NCBI RefSeq assembly: GCF_030551255.1
Contig: NZ_CP130630.1
Span: 6,925,501 to 6,989,500 of the forward strand
Direction of reading: 5' to 3'
Source of the DNA: Streptomyces sp. NL15-2K
Lineage (GTDB): Bacteria; Actinomycetota; Actinomycetes; Streptomycetales; Streptomycetaceae
DNA: 64,000 nucleotides
Every line of letters begins with the position of its first letter. The first letter of the stretch is position 1. Under the pieces are notes generated by a model that saw nothing but the letters and a program-made list of their open reading frames with translations, made no database searches and was not told the origin of the DNA. Positions 54,471-63,681 of this stretch are shown here, piece after piece. The position numbers and the translations under genes are program-made.

Positions 54471-56177
54471 GTGAGGACAGCGACACTGGGGCCGGCGCAG
54501 CGCGCCGAGTCACTCGCATCGATGGCCGAGCGTGAACTGGACGTGCTGGTGGTGGGAGCGGGCGTGGTCGGCGCGGGCACCGCGCTGGACGCCGTGACCC
54601 GGGGCCTGTCCACGGGCCTGGTCGAGGCGCGTGACTGGGCGTCCGGCACGTCGAGCAGGTCCAGCAAGCTGATCCACGGCGGCCTGCGCTATCTGGAGAT
54701 GCTCGACTTCGCGCTCGTCCGGGAGGCGCTGAAGGAGCGCGGGCTGCTGCTGGAGCGGCTCGCGCCGCATCTGGTGAAGCCGGTGCCGTTCCTGTACCCG
54801 TTGCAGCACAAGGGCTGGGAGCGGCTGTACGCCGGTTCGGGCGTCGCGCTGTACGACGCCATGTCGATGGCCCGCGGGCACGGCCGCGGCCTGCCCGTCC
54901 ACCGCCACCTGACCCGCCGTCACGCCCTGCGGGTCGCGCCCGCCTTGAAGAAGGACGCGCTGGTCGGAGCGTTGCAGTACTACGACGCCCAGATGGACGA
55001 CGCCCGCTTCGTGGCGACGCTCGTGCGCACGGCGGCGGCGTACGGCGCGCACGTGGCCAACCGCGCGCGCGTGACCGGATTCCTGCGCGAGGGCGAGCGC
55101 GTGGTGGGCGCCCGGGTGCAGGACGTGGAGGGGGGCGGGGAGTACGAGGTCCGCGCCAAGCAGGTCGTCAACGCGACGGGCGTGTGGACCGACGACACCC
55201 AGGCGATGGTGGGCGAGCGCGGACAGTTCCACGTACGGGCGTCCAAGGGCATCCACCTGGTCGTGCCCAAGGACCGGATCCACTCGATGACCGGGCTGAT
55301 CCTGCGCACCGAGAAGTCCGTGCTGTTCGTCATCCCGTGGGGCCGGCACTGGATCATCGGCACCACGGACACCGACTGGGACCTCGACAAGGCGCACCCC
55401 GCCGCGTCCAGCGCCGACATCGACTACCTGCTGGAGCATGTGAACTCGGTGCTGTCGGTGCCACTGACCAGGGACGACGTGCAGGGTGTGTACGCGGGCC
55501 TGAGGCCCCTGCTGGCCGGCGAGTCGGACGCCACCAGCAAGCTGTCCCGCGAGCACACCGTGGCGCATCCGGTGCCCGGCCTCGTCGTCGTGGCGGGCGG
55601 CAAGTACACGACGTACCGGGTGATGGCCAAGGACGCGGTGGACGCGGCCGTGCACGGGCTCGACCTGCGGGTCGCCGAGTGCGTGACCGAGGATGTTCCG
55701 CTGCTGGGGGCGGAGGGCTACCGGGCGCTGTGGAACGCGCGGGCGCGGATAGCCGCGCGGACGGGCATCCATGTCGTACGCGTGGAGCACCTGTTGAACC
55801 GGTACGGAGCGATGGCGGAGGAACTGCTCGACCTCATAGCAGCGGACACCTCGCTGGGCGAGCCCGTGCAGGCCGCCGACGACTATCTGCGCGCCGAGAT
55901 CGTGTACGCCGCCTCGCACGAGGGCGCGCGGCACCTGGACGACGTACTGACCCGGCGCACCCGCATCTCCATCGAGACCTTCGACCGGGGCGCGCGCAGT
56001 GCCCGCGAGGCCGCCGAGCTGATGGCACCGGTGCTGGGCTGGGACAAGGACCAGATCGAGCGCGAGGTCGAGCACTACCAGAAGCGGGTGGAGGCCGAGC
56101 AGGAGTCGCAGCGGCAGCCGGACGACCTGACGGCGGATGCGGCGCGGTTGGGGGCGCCTGACATAGTGCCGCTGTAG
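54471..56177 (+). CDS. glpD: Glycerol-3-phosphate dehydrogenase, FAD-dependent
   Basis: Membrane-associated oxidation of glycerol-3-phosphate to dihydroxyacetone phosphate. 568 aa from GTG 54471; ATG 54522 is a second choice. FAD-binding VLVVGAGVVGAGTALDAVTR, the family signature SSRSSKLIHGGLRYLEMLDF, HIGH-like GIHLVVPKDRI, IPWGRHWIIGTTDTDWDLD, and VYAGLRPLLAG are all present. Long C-terminal domain AEIVYAASHEGARHLDDVLT then RRTRISIE. Single-gene unit between the dehydrogenase-like gene and the kinases. Confidence 0.96.
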   Translation: MRTATLGPAQRAESLASMAERELDVLVVGAGVVGAGTALDAVTRGLSTGLVEARDWASGTSSRSSKLIHGGLRYLEMLDFALVREALKERGLLLERLAPHLVKPVPFLYPLQHKGWERLYAGSGVALYDAMSMARGHGRGLPVHRHLTRRHALRVAPALKKDALVGALQYYDAQMDDARFVATLVRTAAAYGAHVANRARVTGFLREGERVVGARVQDVEGGGEYEVRAKQVVNATGVWTDDTQAMVGERGQFHVRASKGIHLVVPKDRIHSMTGLILRTEKSVLFVIPWGRHWIIGTTDTDWDLDKAHPAASSADIDYLLEHVNSVLSVPLTRDDVQGVYAGLRPLLAGESDATSKLSREHTVAHPVPGLVVVAGGKYTTYRVMAKDAVDAAVHGLDLRVAECVTEDVPLLGAEGYRALWNARARIAARTGIHVVRVEHLLNRYGAMAEELLDLIAADTSLGEPVQAADDYLRAEIVYAASHEGARHLDDVLTRRTRISIETFDRGARSAREAAELMAPVLGWDKDQIEREVEHYQKRVEAEQESQRQPDDLTADAARLGAPDIVPL

Positions 56178-56326
56178 GGGGCGGCGGAACGGCGGTTCAC
56201 CGGGGACCCCGCGTATGGAGCACTCCGGGGGCAGCCAGGGGCACCCGGGGCGTTGGGCACTTGTCGGGTGAGGGACAATGGAGGCTCTGTCAGGGCGGGT
56301 TGTATGCGGGTTGTATGAGGGGACGC

Positions 56327-58645
56327 ATGTCGGAGGCGGAGCGGGCGGGGACATCTCGTCAGGAGACTCGTCAGGACAACCGCGAGCGTCTCCTCGCGGG
56401 ACGGTACCGGCTGGGAGAAGTGCTCGGCCGCGGCGGCATGGGCACGGTGTGGCGGGCCGAGGACGAGACCTTGGGGCGGACGGTCGCCGTCAAGGAGCTG
56501 CGGTTCCCGTCCAACATCGACGAGGACGAGAAACGGCGGCTGATCACGCGCACGCTGCGTGAGGCCAAGGCGATCGCGCGGATCCGCAACAACAGCGCGG
56601 TGACGGTCTTCGACGTGGTCGACGAGGACGACCGGCCGTGGATCGTGATGGAACTCGTCGAGGGCAAGTCGCTCGCCGAGGCCATCCGCGAGGACGGCCT
56701 GCTGGAGCCCAGGCGTGCCGCGGAGGTCGGTCTGGCGGTTCTCGACGTGCTGCGGTCCGCACACCGCGAGGGCATCCTGCACCGCGACGTGAAGCCGTCG
56801 AACGTGCTGATCTCCGAGGACGGCCGGGTCGTGCTCACCGACTTCGGCATCGCCCAGGTCGAGGGCGACCCCTCGATCACCTCGACCGGCATGCTCGTCG
56901 GCGCGCCCTCCTACATCTCCCCGGAGCGGGCCCGCGGCCACAAGCCGGGACCGGCGGCCGACCTGTGGTCGCTGGGCGGCTTGCTGTACGCGTCGGTCGA
57001 GGGCGTGCCGCCGTACGACAAGGGGTCGGCGATCGCGACCCTGACCGCTGTGATGACCGAGCCGCTGGAGGAGCCGAAGAACGCGGGGCCGCTGAGGGAC
57101 GTCATCTACGGCCTGCTCAACAAGGACCCCGCCAAGCGGCTCGACGACGCGAGCGCGCGCGAGATGCTCAACGCGGTGATCCACGCGCCCGAGCCGAAGG
57201 CGGCCGAGCCGGAACTGGCACCGGACGCGACGAAGGTCGTACCGCTGCCGCCGCAGCCCGACGAGAGCACGGACCGGCGGGGTTCGGGCGGCGGCGGGAG
57301 CAAGCGGGGCGAGGAGGCGGCCGAGCGGTTCCGCGGGGCGCTGCGTTCCGTGCGGAAGGCTGCCGGGGCGGCGGGGGCGGGGGTCTCCGCCGCGGCGGCG
57401 ACGCGTGGAAAGTCCGGCGGCGGGGCGGGCGTCTCGGGTGCCGGCGGTGGTACGGCGGGCTCGGGGGCCGACTCTGGTACGTCGGACTCCGGGTCCGGCG
57501 GCGGCGCGAGCGCTGCGGGTTCGGGTTCTGGGTCCGGTACGGCGGCGTCGGGTTCTGGGTCCGGTACGGCGGCGTCGGGTTCTGGGTCCGGTACGGCGGG
57601 TTCGGGCTCCGGGTCCCGTACGACCGTCTCGGGTTCCGGTGGTGGGACAGGTGTCTCGAGTTCCGCTGAGGGCGCCTCCTCGGGAAAGACCGCGTCGAGT
57701 GTGTCGACGGCGTCGGCTTCGAGTGGGGTCGCCGGTGCGGAGAGCCGCGAGCGGCGTGCGGTGTCGGGTGGTACGGCGTCGGGCGGTGCGGCTTCGGGCG
57801 GTGTGGCTTCGGGTGGTGCGTCGGGCGGACGGAGTTCCGGGTGGCCCGTGATGACGCCGCCGGATCTGCCGCCGCGGCCCGTGCCCAGAGCACCGCTCAC
57901 CGATGTGGTGCCGCGGCGGACCCTGGTGATCATCGCGGTGGTCGTGGTGCTCGCCGTGATCGGGACCGTGCTGGCGCTCACGCTCGGCGACGGCGACGGG
58001 AGCTCTGACGGGGCCAAGGGCGGCGGTGCCAAGGTGACGGCGAGCGCGAGTGCCGACACCAAGGACGACGCGAGCGGCGGCACCCGTACCGACGGCGCGG
58101 CGACCGAGTCCGCGACCACGGGATCGGGGTCGCAGGCCACGCCGAGCGGCGCGGCGAGCGCGTCCGACGGCGGTGGCGCGGGCTCCGGCGGTTCCGCCGG
58201 CTCCGGCGACAATGCGGTGGCCAAGACGCACAAGGGGAGCCAGGGGTACTCGCTCGGGCTGCCCGAGGGGTGGAAGTACCAGTCCACGGGTTCGGCGGGG
58301 GATCGTTTCACCGGCCCCGACGGGCAGAGGCTGCTCGTAGCCTGGACGTCCACGCCGAAGGGCGACCCGGTGAAGGACTGGGAGAACCAGGAGCGGTACA
58401 TGACGCGCTCCCAGTACCAGAAGATCCGCATAGCGCGGGTGGACTACCGCGGTTGGAACGCGGCCGACTGGGAGTTCACCTATGTGGAGAGCGGGACGAA
58501 GTACCGGACCATCGACCGTGGCTTCGTCGTCAACGACCAACTCGGATATGCGCTGATGTACACGGCGAAAGCCGCCAAGTGGGACAGCGCGCTGCGCCAG
58601 AACACATGGCGGACGCTGGCGGAGACCTTCGAACCGAAGTCGTGA
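56327..58645 (+). CDS. Transmembrane Ser/Thr protein kinase with long Gly-Ser linker
   Basis: 772 aa from ATG 56327. Kinase domain at about residues 25-285: LGRGGMGTVWRAED (P-loop), VAVKELRF (Lys), ILHRDVKPSNVLI (catalytic HRD), LTDFGIAQVEG (DFG), SPERARG. The linker at about 330-520 is Gly/Ser/Ala-rich and partly made of 27-bp DNA tandem repeats. One transmembrane segment (TLVIIAVVVVLAVIGTVLAL) precedes an extracellular domain of about 200 residues with YSLGLPEGWKYQST and RVDYRGWNAADWEFTYVESG, which the two downstream kinase-type proteins also have. Likely senses an external cue. Confidence 0.94.
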   Translation: MSEAERAGTSRQETRQDNRERLLAGRYRLGEVLGRGGMGTVWRAEDETLGRTVAVKELRFPSNIDEDEKRRLITRTLREAKAIARIRNNSAVTVFDVVDEDDRPWIVMELVEGKSLAEAIREDGLLEPRRAAEVGLAVLDVLRSAHREGILHRDVKPSNVLISEDGRVVLTDFGIAQVEGDPSITSTGMLVGAPSYISPERARGHKPGPAADLWSLGGLLYASVEGVPPYDKGSAIATLTAVMTEPLEEPKNAGPLRDVIYGLLNKDPAKRLDDASAREMLNAVIHAPEPKAAEPELAPDATKVVPLPPQPDESTDRRGSGGGGSKRGEEAAERFRGALRSVRKAAGAAGAGVSAAAATRGKSGGGAGVSGAGGGTAGSGADSGTSDSGSGGGASAAGSGSGSGTAASGSGSGTAASGSGSGTAGSGSGSRTTVSGSGGGTGVSSSAEGASSGKTASSVSTASASSGVAGAESRERRAVSGGTASGGAASGGVASGGASGGRSSGWPVMTPPDLPPRPVPRAPLTDVVPRRTLVIIAVVVVLAVIGTVLALTLGDGDGSSDGAKGGGAKVTASASADTKDDASGGTRTDGAATESATTGSGSQATPSGAASASDGGGAGSGGSAGSGDNAVAKTHKGSQGYSLGLPEGWKYQSTGSAGDRFTGPDGQRLLVAWTSTPKGDPVKDWENQERYMTRSQYQKIRIARVDYRGWNAADWEFTYVESGTKYRTIDRGFVVNDQLGYALMYTAKAAKWDSALRQNTWRTLAETFEPKS
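57521..57628 (+). repeat. Four 27-bp tandem repeats in the kinase linker
   Basis: Units begin TCGGGTTCTGGGTCCGGTAC; three are almost identical and the fourth diverges. They encode S-G-S-G-S-G-T-A-A repeats within the linker between the kinase and transmembrane segment. A multiple of three, so copy-number change keeps the frame. Confidence 0.88.
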
Positions 58646-58821
58646 GGGAACGGCCCCGCGTCCCGGACATTGAGATCGGGCGTCAGATCTTGAATCCCCT
58701 CTTTGCGGGTTGCCTCCGGCACGTATCGTGAGTGGTTGCGGACCGTACGCAGCCAGGTATGCATGCGGAACGGGCCGCGAGGCGAACGGAATTGACCAAC
58801 CGGGCGGCCGGGGGAGGCAAC

Positions 58822-61722
58822 GTGGACGACTATGCGGGCCGGGTACTCGCCGACCGCTACCGCCTGCCGCTGCCGCCGTCCGACGAGTACGAACTCACCG
58901 AGACCCGGGCCTTCGACACCTACAGCGGGCAGGAAGTCCTGGTCAGGCAGGTGCCGTTGCCCGAGGTCGTCGAGGCGGAGGTGCTCGACGCGGAGGGGCT
59001 GCCGGAGGGTTTCACGGCGCGGGATCCGCGGGATCCGCGGGACCATGGGGCGCGGCGACCCCAGGCCGCCCGCACCGGCACGCGGCGGCCCACCGACCCT
59101 GCCGTACGGCGGGCCGTGGAGGCCGCGCAGGCAGCCGCGCGGATCCCCGACCATCCGCGGCTCGACCAGGTCTTCGACGTGTTCGCCGACGGTGGTTCGC
59201 TGTGGGTCGTCAGTGAGTTGGTGTCGGCGCGGCCGCTGGCGGCGCTGCTTGCCGAGCAGCCGCTGACGCCGTACCGGGCGGCCGAGGTCGCCTCCGACGT
59301 CCTCACGGCACTGCGGGTACTGCACGCCCACGGTTGGGTGCACCGGAACATCACCGCCCGCACGGTGCTCGTCTGCGACGACGGCCGCGTGATGCTGACC
59401 GGCCTCGCGGTCGGCGCGGCGGAGGAGGCACTGTGCGGGTACGACCCGGTGCCGGTTGAGGCGGGGGAGTGGGGCGGCGGGTTCAGTGATGCTGGTGGAC
59501 ACCAGGGGCCCGGTGGATCACAGGGGCATGGTGGACCGCATGGGCCTGGTGGATCCCATGGGCCCGGTGGACCGCATGGGGCCGGTGGATCCCATGGGCC
59601 TAGTGGCCCACGTGGAGGCGATGGCCTCGACAGACCCGGTGGATTCGGTGGGTTCGGCGGCCCCGGCCCTTCCGGTGGGCCCGGTGTGTCCGGCGGGCCC
59701 GGTGGCGCCCCTGGGGGCGGCGGCGCGGTCGGCTTCGGTGGCGTGGATGCCGAGGCCGCTCGGCGGGCCGCCATCGAGGCGCGGGCGGCCGGAGGACTGC
59801 CGGCTGTCGGATCCGACGCGGCGAACGCGGCGCACGGGGCGAACGGGCCGTCGTCCGAGCTCGCCCCCCGGGCCGTCGACACCGGTGCGGACATCAGGGC
59901 GGCGCGAGCCGGGGCGATCGCGGCGTATCGCGCGGGGGCGCGGGCCGCGGCCCGGGTCCAGGAGGCCCAGCAGAGCGGAAGGACGGCACTGCCGGGGGCG
60001 CGTCCCGCGGGCGGCACCCCGGCGGCCCTGCCCGGGGCCCGCTCCGCACCCGAAGACGACCCGTCCGCACCGCCCCACGGCTCCACGCAGCCGCCGTACC
60101 CCGGCGCGAACGGCCTGCAGCACCCCCCGGGCGCCGAGCCGCCGGGGCAGATCGCCGATCCCTACGGCGTGCGCACCACCCCGTGGCACGGCGCCGCGCC
60201 CCGCGCCGGAACCGACGCCACACCGTCGCCCGGAAGCACCGGAGACCCCCGAGAAACCCGAGACACCCGAGACCCAGGCAACGGACAGGCCGGCCAGGGG
60301 CCCACGCCGCTGTCCCCCGGTGGAAACGGCGGCGCCACGCCGCACACCGCCGTTAGCCGCGTCACGGACTTCGGCAGGCCCGCCCCCGCCCCCGCAGTGG
60401 CACCCGCGCCCGGCACCCCCACGCGCTGGGAAGACCTGGCCGCGAACGCGCCCGTGCGGCGTGGCGGGCCCGCCACCGCGTTGGCGGCCGAGCGGGCGCG
60501 GCAGGCGCGGATGGCTGTGGTGGGGCCCGTGACCGAGCGGTGGGCGCCGGAACAGGCCGGGCCCGTGCACGAGAACTGGCAGTTGGCGGCGCCGATCGGG
60601 CCGGCGACCGACCTGTGGGCGCTGGGCGCGCTGCTCTTCCGTGCCGTACAGGGGCATGCGCCGTATCCGGAGGAGTCGACGGCCGAGCTGGTGCAGATGG
60701 TGTGTGCCGAGCCGCCCGCCTTCGCCGAGGAATGCGGGCCGCTGCGGCCGGTCGTGGAGTCGCTGCTGCGTCAGGACCCCACCGAGCGGCTCGACTTCGA
60801 GGAACTGCGCGGCTGGCTGCGTTCGCTGGTCCGCTCGGCGCCCGAGCCGGAGGCCGGTGCGCATGTCGTCGCGGCTCCGCCCTCCGACACGAGCCGGCTG
60901 CCGGTCGTACGGCGGCGGGGCGAGCTGGTACGGCGGCGGCGTGCCGGGCTGCCCGCGCACCACGGGCGGCACAAACGGGCCCGGGAGGAGGTCCGTTCGC
61001 CGCGCAGACTCGGCCGGAGCCTGCTCCTGCTGATACTGCTCGCGCTGGCCGGGGCGATCGCGTACGCCATGTTCTTCATGCCCAAGGCGGAGTCCACCGG
61101 GCAGGGCACCCAGGACCGTACGGGTGCCGCCGGTGAAGTCAGCCCGGCGCCCGAGCAGTCCCCGGAGGCGAGCAGCGAGCCCCGGCCCGAGCAGACGTCG
61201 CCGGGACCCGACGACGGTCCCTCGTCGTCCGCCGATGCCGACGAGACGCAGACCACCGGCCCCGAGGTCGCCGACGGCTTCACCCTCCGCAAGGACGCGG
61301 AGGGCTTCCAGGTCGCCGTGGCCAACGGCTGGGACCGCACCCCGGTGAACGGGCGCGGACAGGTCGTGTACGCGCAGGGGAACTTCGAGCTCATCGTCGT
61401 ACCCGGACGGGACACCGCGGCCGAGGACGGCACCGATCCGATGGTGTACCAGCGGGAGAAGGAGCCGGAACTGCAGCCGTACCGCGACTCCAGTTGGGCC
61501 ACCGCCACCGGGCTGAAGACGATCCAGGTGGGCGGACGGACCATGGCCGAGGGGCAGTTCACCTGGACCGGCGACGACGGGCGCGAGCTGTTCGTGCGCA
61601 ATCTGGCGATGCTGATCGACGGGAAGTACCACGTCGTGCAGGTGCGCGGCCCGGAGGCCGAGCGGGACGAGGTGACCCGGCTGTACGAGCAGGCGTCGGC
61701 GACGTATCGGGTCACCGGCTGA
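58822..61722 (+). CDS. Transmembrane pseudokinase with collagen-like insertion
   Basis: 966 aa from GTG 58822, which has GGAGG six bases upstream; an in-frame GTG at 58732 lacks that. The kinase fold is recognisable (GRVLADRYRLPLPPSDEYEL, HRNITARTVLVCDDGRVMLT) but the key residues are lost: no Gly-rich loop, no clear VAVK Lys, HRD is H-R-N, DFG is T-G-L. Between the two kinase halves lies a 350-residue low-complexity insertion, with 18-bp DNA repeats giving G-G-x-H-G-P-type triplets (about 59492-59610). The C-lobe resumes at WQLAAPIGPATDLWALGALL. A transmembrane helix near 61020-61080 precedes the same type of extracellular domain as the neighbours. Probably a scaffold or regulator of the kinases. 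Confidence 0.85.
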   Translation: MDDYAGRVLADRYRLPLPPSDEYELTETRAFDTYSGQEVLVRQVPLPEVVEAEVLDAEGLPEGFTARDPRDPRDHGARRPQAARTGTRRPTDPAVRRAVEAAQAAARIPDHPRLDQVFDVFADGGSLWVVSELVSARPLAALLAEQPLTPYRAAEVASDVLTALRVLHAHGWVHRNITARTVLVCDDGRVMLTGLAVGAAEEALCGYDPVPVEAGEWGGGFSDAGGHQGPGGSQGHGGPHGPGGSHGPGGPHGAGGSHGPSGPRGGDGLDRPGGFGGFGGPGPSGGPGVSGGPGGAPGGGGAVGFGGVDAEAARRAAIEARAAGGLPAVGSDAANAAHGANGPSSELAPRAVDTGADIRAARAGAIAAYRAGARAAARVQEAQQSGRTALPGARPAGGTPAALPGARSAPEDDPSAPPHGSTQPPYPGANGLQHPPGAEPPGQIADPYGVRTTPWHGAAPRAGTDATPSPGSTGDPRETRDTRDPGNGQAGQGPTPLSPGGNGGATPHTAVSRVTDFGRPAPAPAVAPAPGTPTRWEDLAANAPVRRGGPATALAAERARQARMAVVGPVTERWAPEQAGPVHENWQLAAPIGPATDLWALGALLFRAVQGHAPYPEESTAELVQMVCAEPPAFAEECGPLRPVVESLLRQDPTERLDFEELRGWLRSLVRSAPEPEAGAHVVAAPPSDTSRLPVVRRRGELVRRRRAGLPAHHGRHKRAREEVRSPRRLGRSLLLLILLALAGAIAYAMFFMPKAESTGQGTQDRTGAAGEVSPAPEQSPEASSEPRPEQTSPGPDDGPSSSADADETQTTGPEVADGFTLRKDAEGFQVAVANGWDRTPVNGRGQVVYAQGNFELIVVPGRDTAAEDGTDPMVYQREKEPELQPYRDSSWATATGLKTIQVGGRTMAEGQFTWTGDDGRELFVRNLAMLIDGKYHVVQVRGPEAERDEVTRLYEQASATYRVTG

Positions 61723-61872
61723 CGCCGGACGGGACGCCGATGGCGGCCCCTTGGTTCACTTCTGTCGCGGGAAGCGACAACCGTCACAGTGCGGTCACCT
61801 TGGCGTCTTCGTGGTTCCCCTCAGTGCGGCAAGGTCCTTAATCTGACCCTGTCAAGAACATTGCGGGGCAAC

Positions 61873-63600
61873 GTGAATCAGATGCAGGGCCTGCTCCTCG
61901 CGGGGCGCTACCGGCTCGCCGACCCGATAGGCAAGGGCGGCATGGGCCGGGTGTGGCGTGCCCACGACGAGGTGCTGCACCGGGCCGTAGCGATCAAAGA
62001 GTTGACCGCCGCGCTCTATGTGTCCGAGAGCGACCAGGCCGTCCTGCTCGCCCGCACCCGGGCGGAGGCGCGCGCGGCCGCCCGGATCAACCACTCCGCC
62101 GTCGTCACCGTGCACGACGTGCTCGACCACGACGGCCGGCCGTGGATCGTGATGGAGCTGGTCGAGGGCCACTCGCTGGCCGACGCGGTCAAGGAGGAGG
62201 GGCGCGTCGAGCCGACGGAGGCCGCGCGCATCGGGCTGTGGGTGCTGCGGGCGCTGCGCGCCGCACACGCCGCCGGCGTGCTGCACCGGGATGTGAAGCC
62301 CGGCAACGTTCTCCTCTCGCGTGACCGGCGGGTTCTCCTGACCGACTTCGGCATCGCGCAGGTCGAGGGCGACACCGCCATCACCCGTACGGGAGAGATC
62401 GTCGGCTCGGTCGACTACCTCGCCCCCGAGCGGATCCGCGGCCATGACCCGGGAGCGTCCTCCGACCTATGGGCGCTGGGCGCCACCCTCTACACGGCGG
62501 TCGAGGGCAGGTCGCCCTTCCGCCGCACCACGCCCCTGAACACCATGCAGGCGGTCGTCGACGAGGAACCCGCCGAGCCGCGGTACGCCGGTCCGCTCGC
62601 GCCGGTCATCGCCGCGCTGCTCCACAAGGATCCGGCCAGGCGGCCCGACGCGTCCGAGGCCGAGCAGATGCTCGCGGAGGCGGCGGAGGGACGGCGGCCG
62701 AGCGCGGCGCAGGCGTATGTGGTGACCCACCATGTGGGACAGCTGGGCTCGCCGCGTGAGACGCAGACCCGCACCGGGCCGAACGCCGGGCCGAACGCGG
62801 GCGCGCACACTCCGGCCACCGGCACGCCGTACCGCTCCGGGACCGGTCCGACCGGTCTGTCGGGTCCGCCGGGTCCGTCGGGTCCGTCGGGTCCGTCGGG
62901 TCCGATCGTGACCGGTCCCGCGTACGCCCCCTCCGGTCGGCCCCCGTCCAAGCGCCGCCGCCTGCGCACGCTGGCCCTCGTCGTCGCCCTCGCGGCGATC
63001 ATCGGCGGCGGCACGGCCGTGGCGATGCAGCAGTGGGACGAGTCGCGGCAGAAGGAGGCCGGCGCGTCCGCCGCGCCGAGCCCCACACCGACGAGCGGGG
63101 ACGTGCAGAGCGCCGGGGGCGCCATTCCGGCCGACTGGCAGCGTCGCGTCGACCCCGTGGGCTTCAGCCTCTACCTGCCCAAGGGCTGGAAGCGGGAGGT
63201 CTACGGCGTCGAGGGCGACCTCACCCAGATCGACTACACACCGGACGGCGGCAAGCACTTCGTCCGTATCGCCGTCGACACCTCGCCGGACTACAACGAC
63301 CCGTACGCGCACCAGCTCGACCTGGAACAGCAGATCCAGGGGCTGCACAAGTACCAGCGTGTGAGCCTGGAGAAGGACCTCTACCGGGACCGCCAGGGGG
63401 CCCGGTGGGAGTACACGTGGACCGCGCTGGCGAAGGACCCGCCGTATCACCCCGGGCCGCGCCGGGCTGTGGACGAGACGTACATGTCCCGGGACGGCGT
63501 CGAGTACGCGATCTACATGTCCTCGCCCGCCAAGGACTGGCCGACCACACGCAAGCAGTTCAAGGCGGTGCTGCAGGGCTGGCAGGAGAAGGCGGGCTGA
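61873..63600 (+). CDS. Transmembrane Ser/Thr protein kinase
   Basis: 575 aa from GTG 61873 (ATG 61882 alternative). Active kinase motifs: IGKGGMGRVWRAHDE, VAIKEL, VLHRDVKPGNVLLS, LTDFGIAQVEGDTAIT, APERIRGHDPGASSDLWALG. A short linker contains G-P-S repeats (GPPGPSGPSGPSGPSGP), then one membrane segment (LALVVALAAIIGGGTAVAM) and an extracellular domain of about 180 residues (FSLYLPKGWKREVYGVEGDL; GARWEYTWTALAKDPPYH), matching the preceding proteins. Part of a four-gene kinase run. Confidence 0.94.
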   Translation: MNQMQGLLLAGRYRLADPIGKGGMGRVWRAHDEVLHRAVAIKELTAALYVSESDQAVLLARTRAEARAAARINHSAVVTVHDVLDHDGRPWIVMELVEGHSLADAVKEEGRVEPTEAARIGLWVLRALRAAHAAGVLHRDVKPGNVLLSRDRRVLLTDFGIAQVEGDTAITRTGEIVGSVDYLAPERIRGHDPGASSDLWALGATLYTAVEGRSPFRRTTPLNTMQAVVDEEPAEPRYAGPLAPVIAALLHKDPARRPDASEAEQMLAEAAEGRRPSAAQAYVVTHHVGQLGSPRETQTRTGPNAGPNAGAHTPATGTPYRSGTGPTGLSGPPGPSGPSGPSGPIVTGPAYAPSGRPPSKRRRLRTLALVVALAAIIGGGTAVAMQQWDESRQKEAGASAAPSPTPTSGDVQSAGGAIPADWQRRVDPVGFSLYLPKGWKREVYGVEGDLTQIDYTPDGGKHFVRIAVDTSPDYNDPYAHQLDLEQQIQGLHKYQRVSLEKDLYRDRQGARWEYTWTALAKDPPYHPGPRRAVDETYMSRDGVEYAIYMSSPAKDWPTTRKQFKAVLQGWQEKAG

Positions 63601-63681
63601 TCCCGCTCGTGTTGTGACGGTCCTCGTTTTGGCCGGTCGCCGCCCCGGAGGGGCCCCGTCCGGTGCGGCATGATGAGGCGC

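Noticed and set aside
54510..56354. Long antisense reading frame opposite glpD
   Set aside because: Composition is Arg/His/Gln-rich shadow of glpD codons, and glpD itself is certain.
57521..57628. Tandem repeats as a CRISPR array
   Set aside because: Units are contiguous without spacers and lie in frame inside a kinase linker. No CRISPR array or cas genes are seen in the window.
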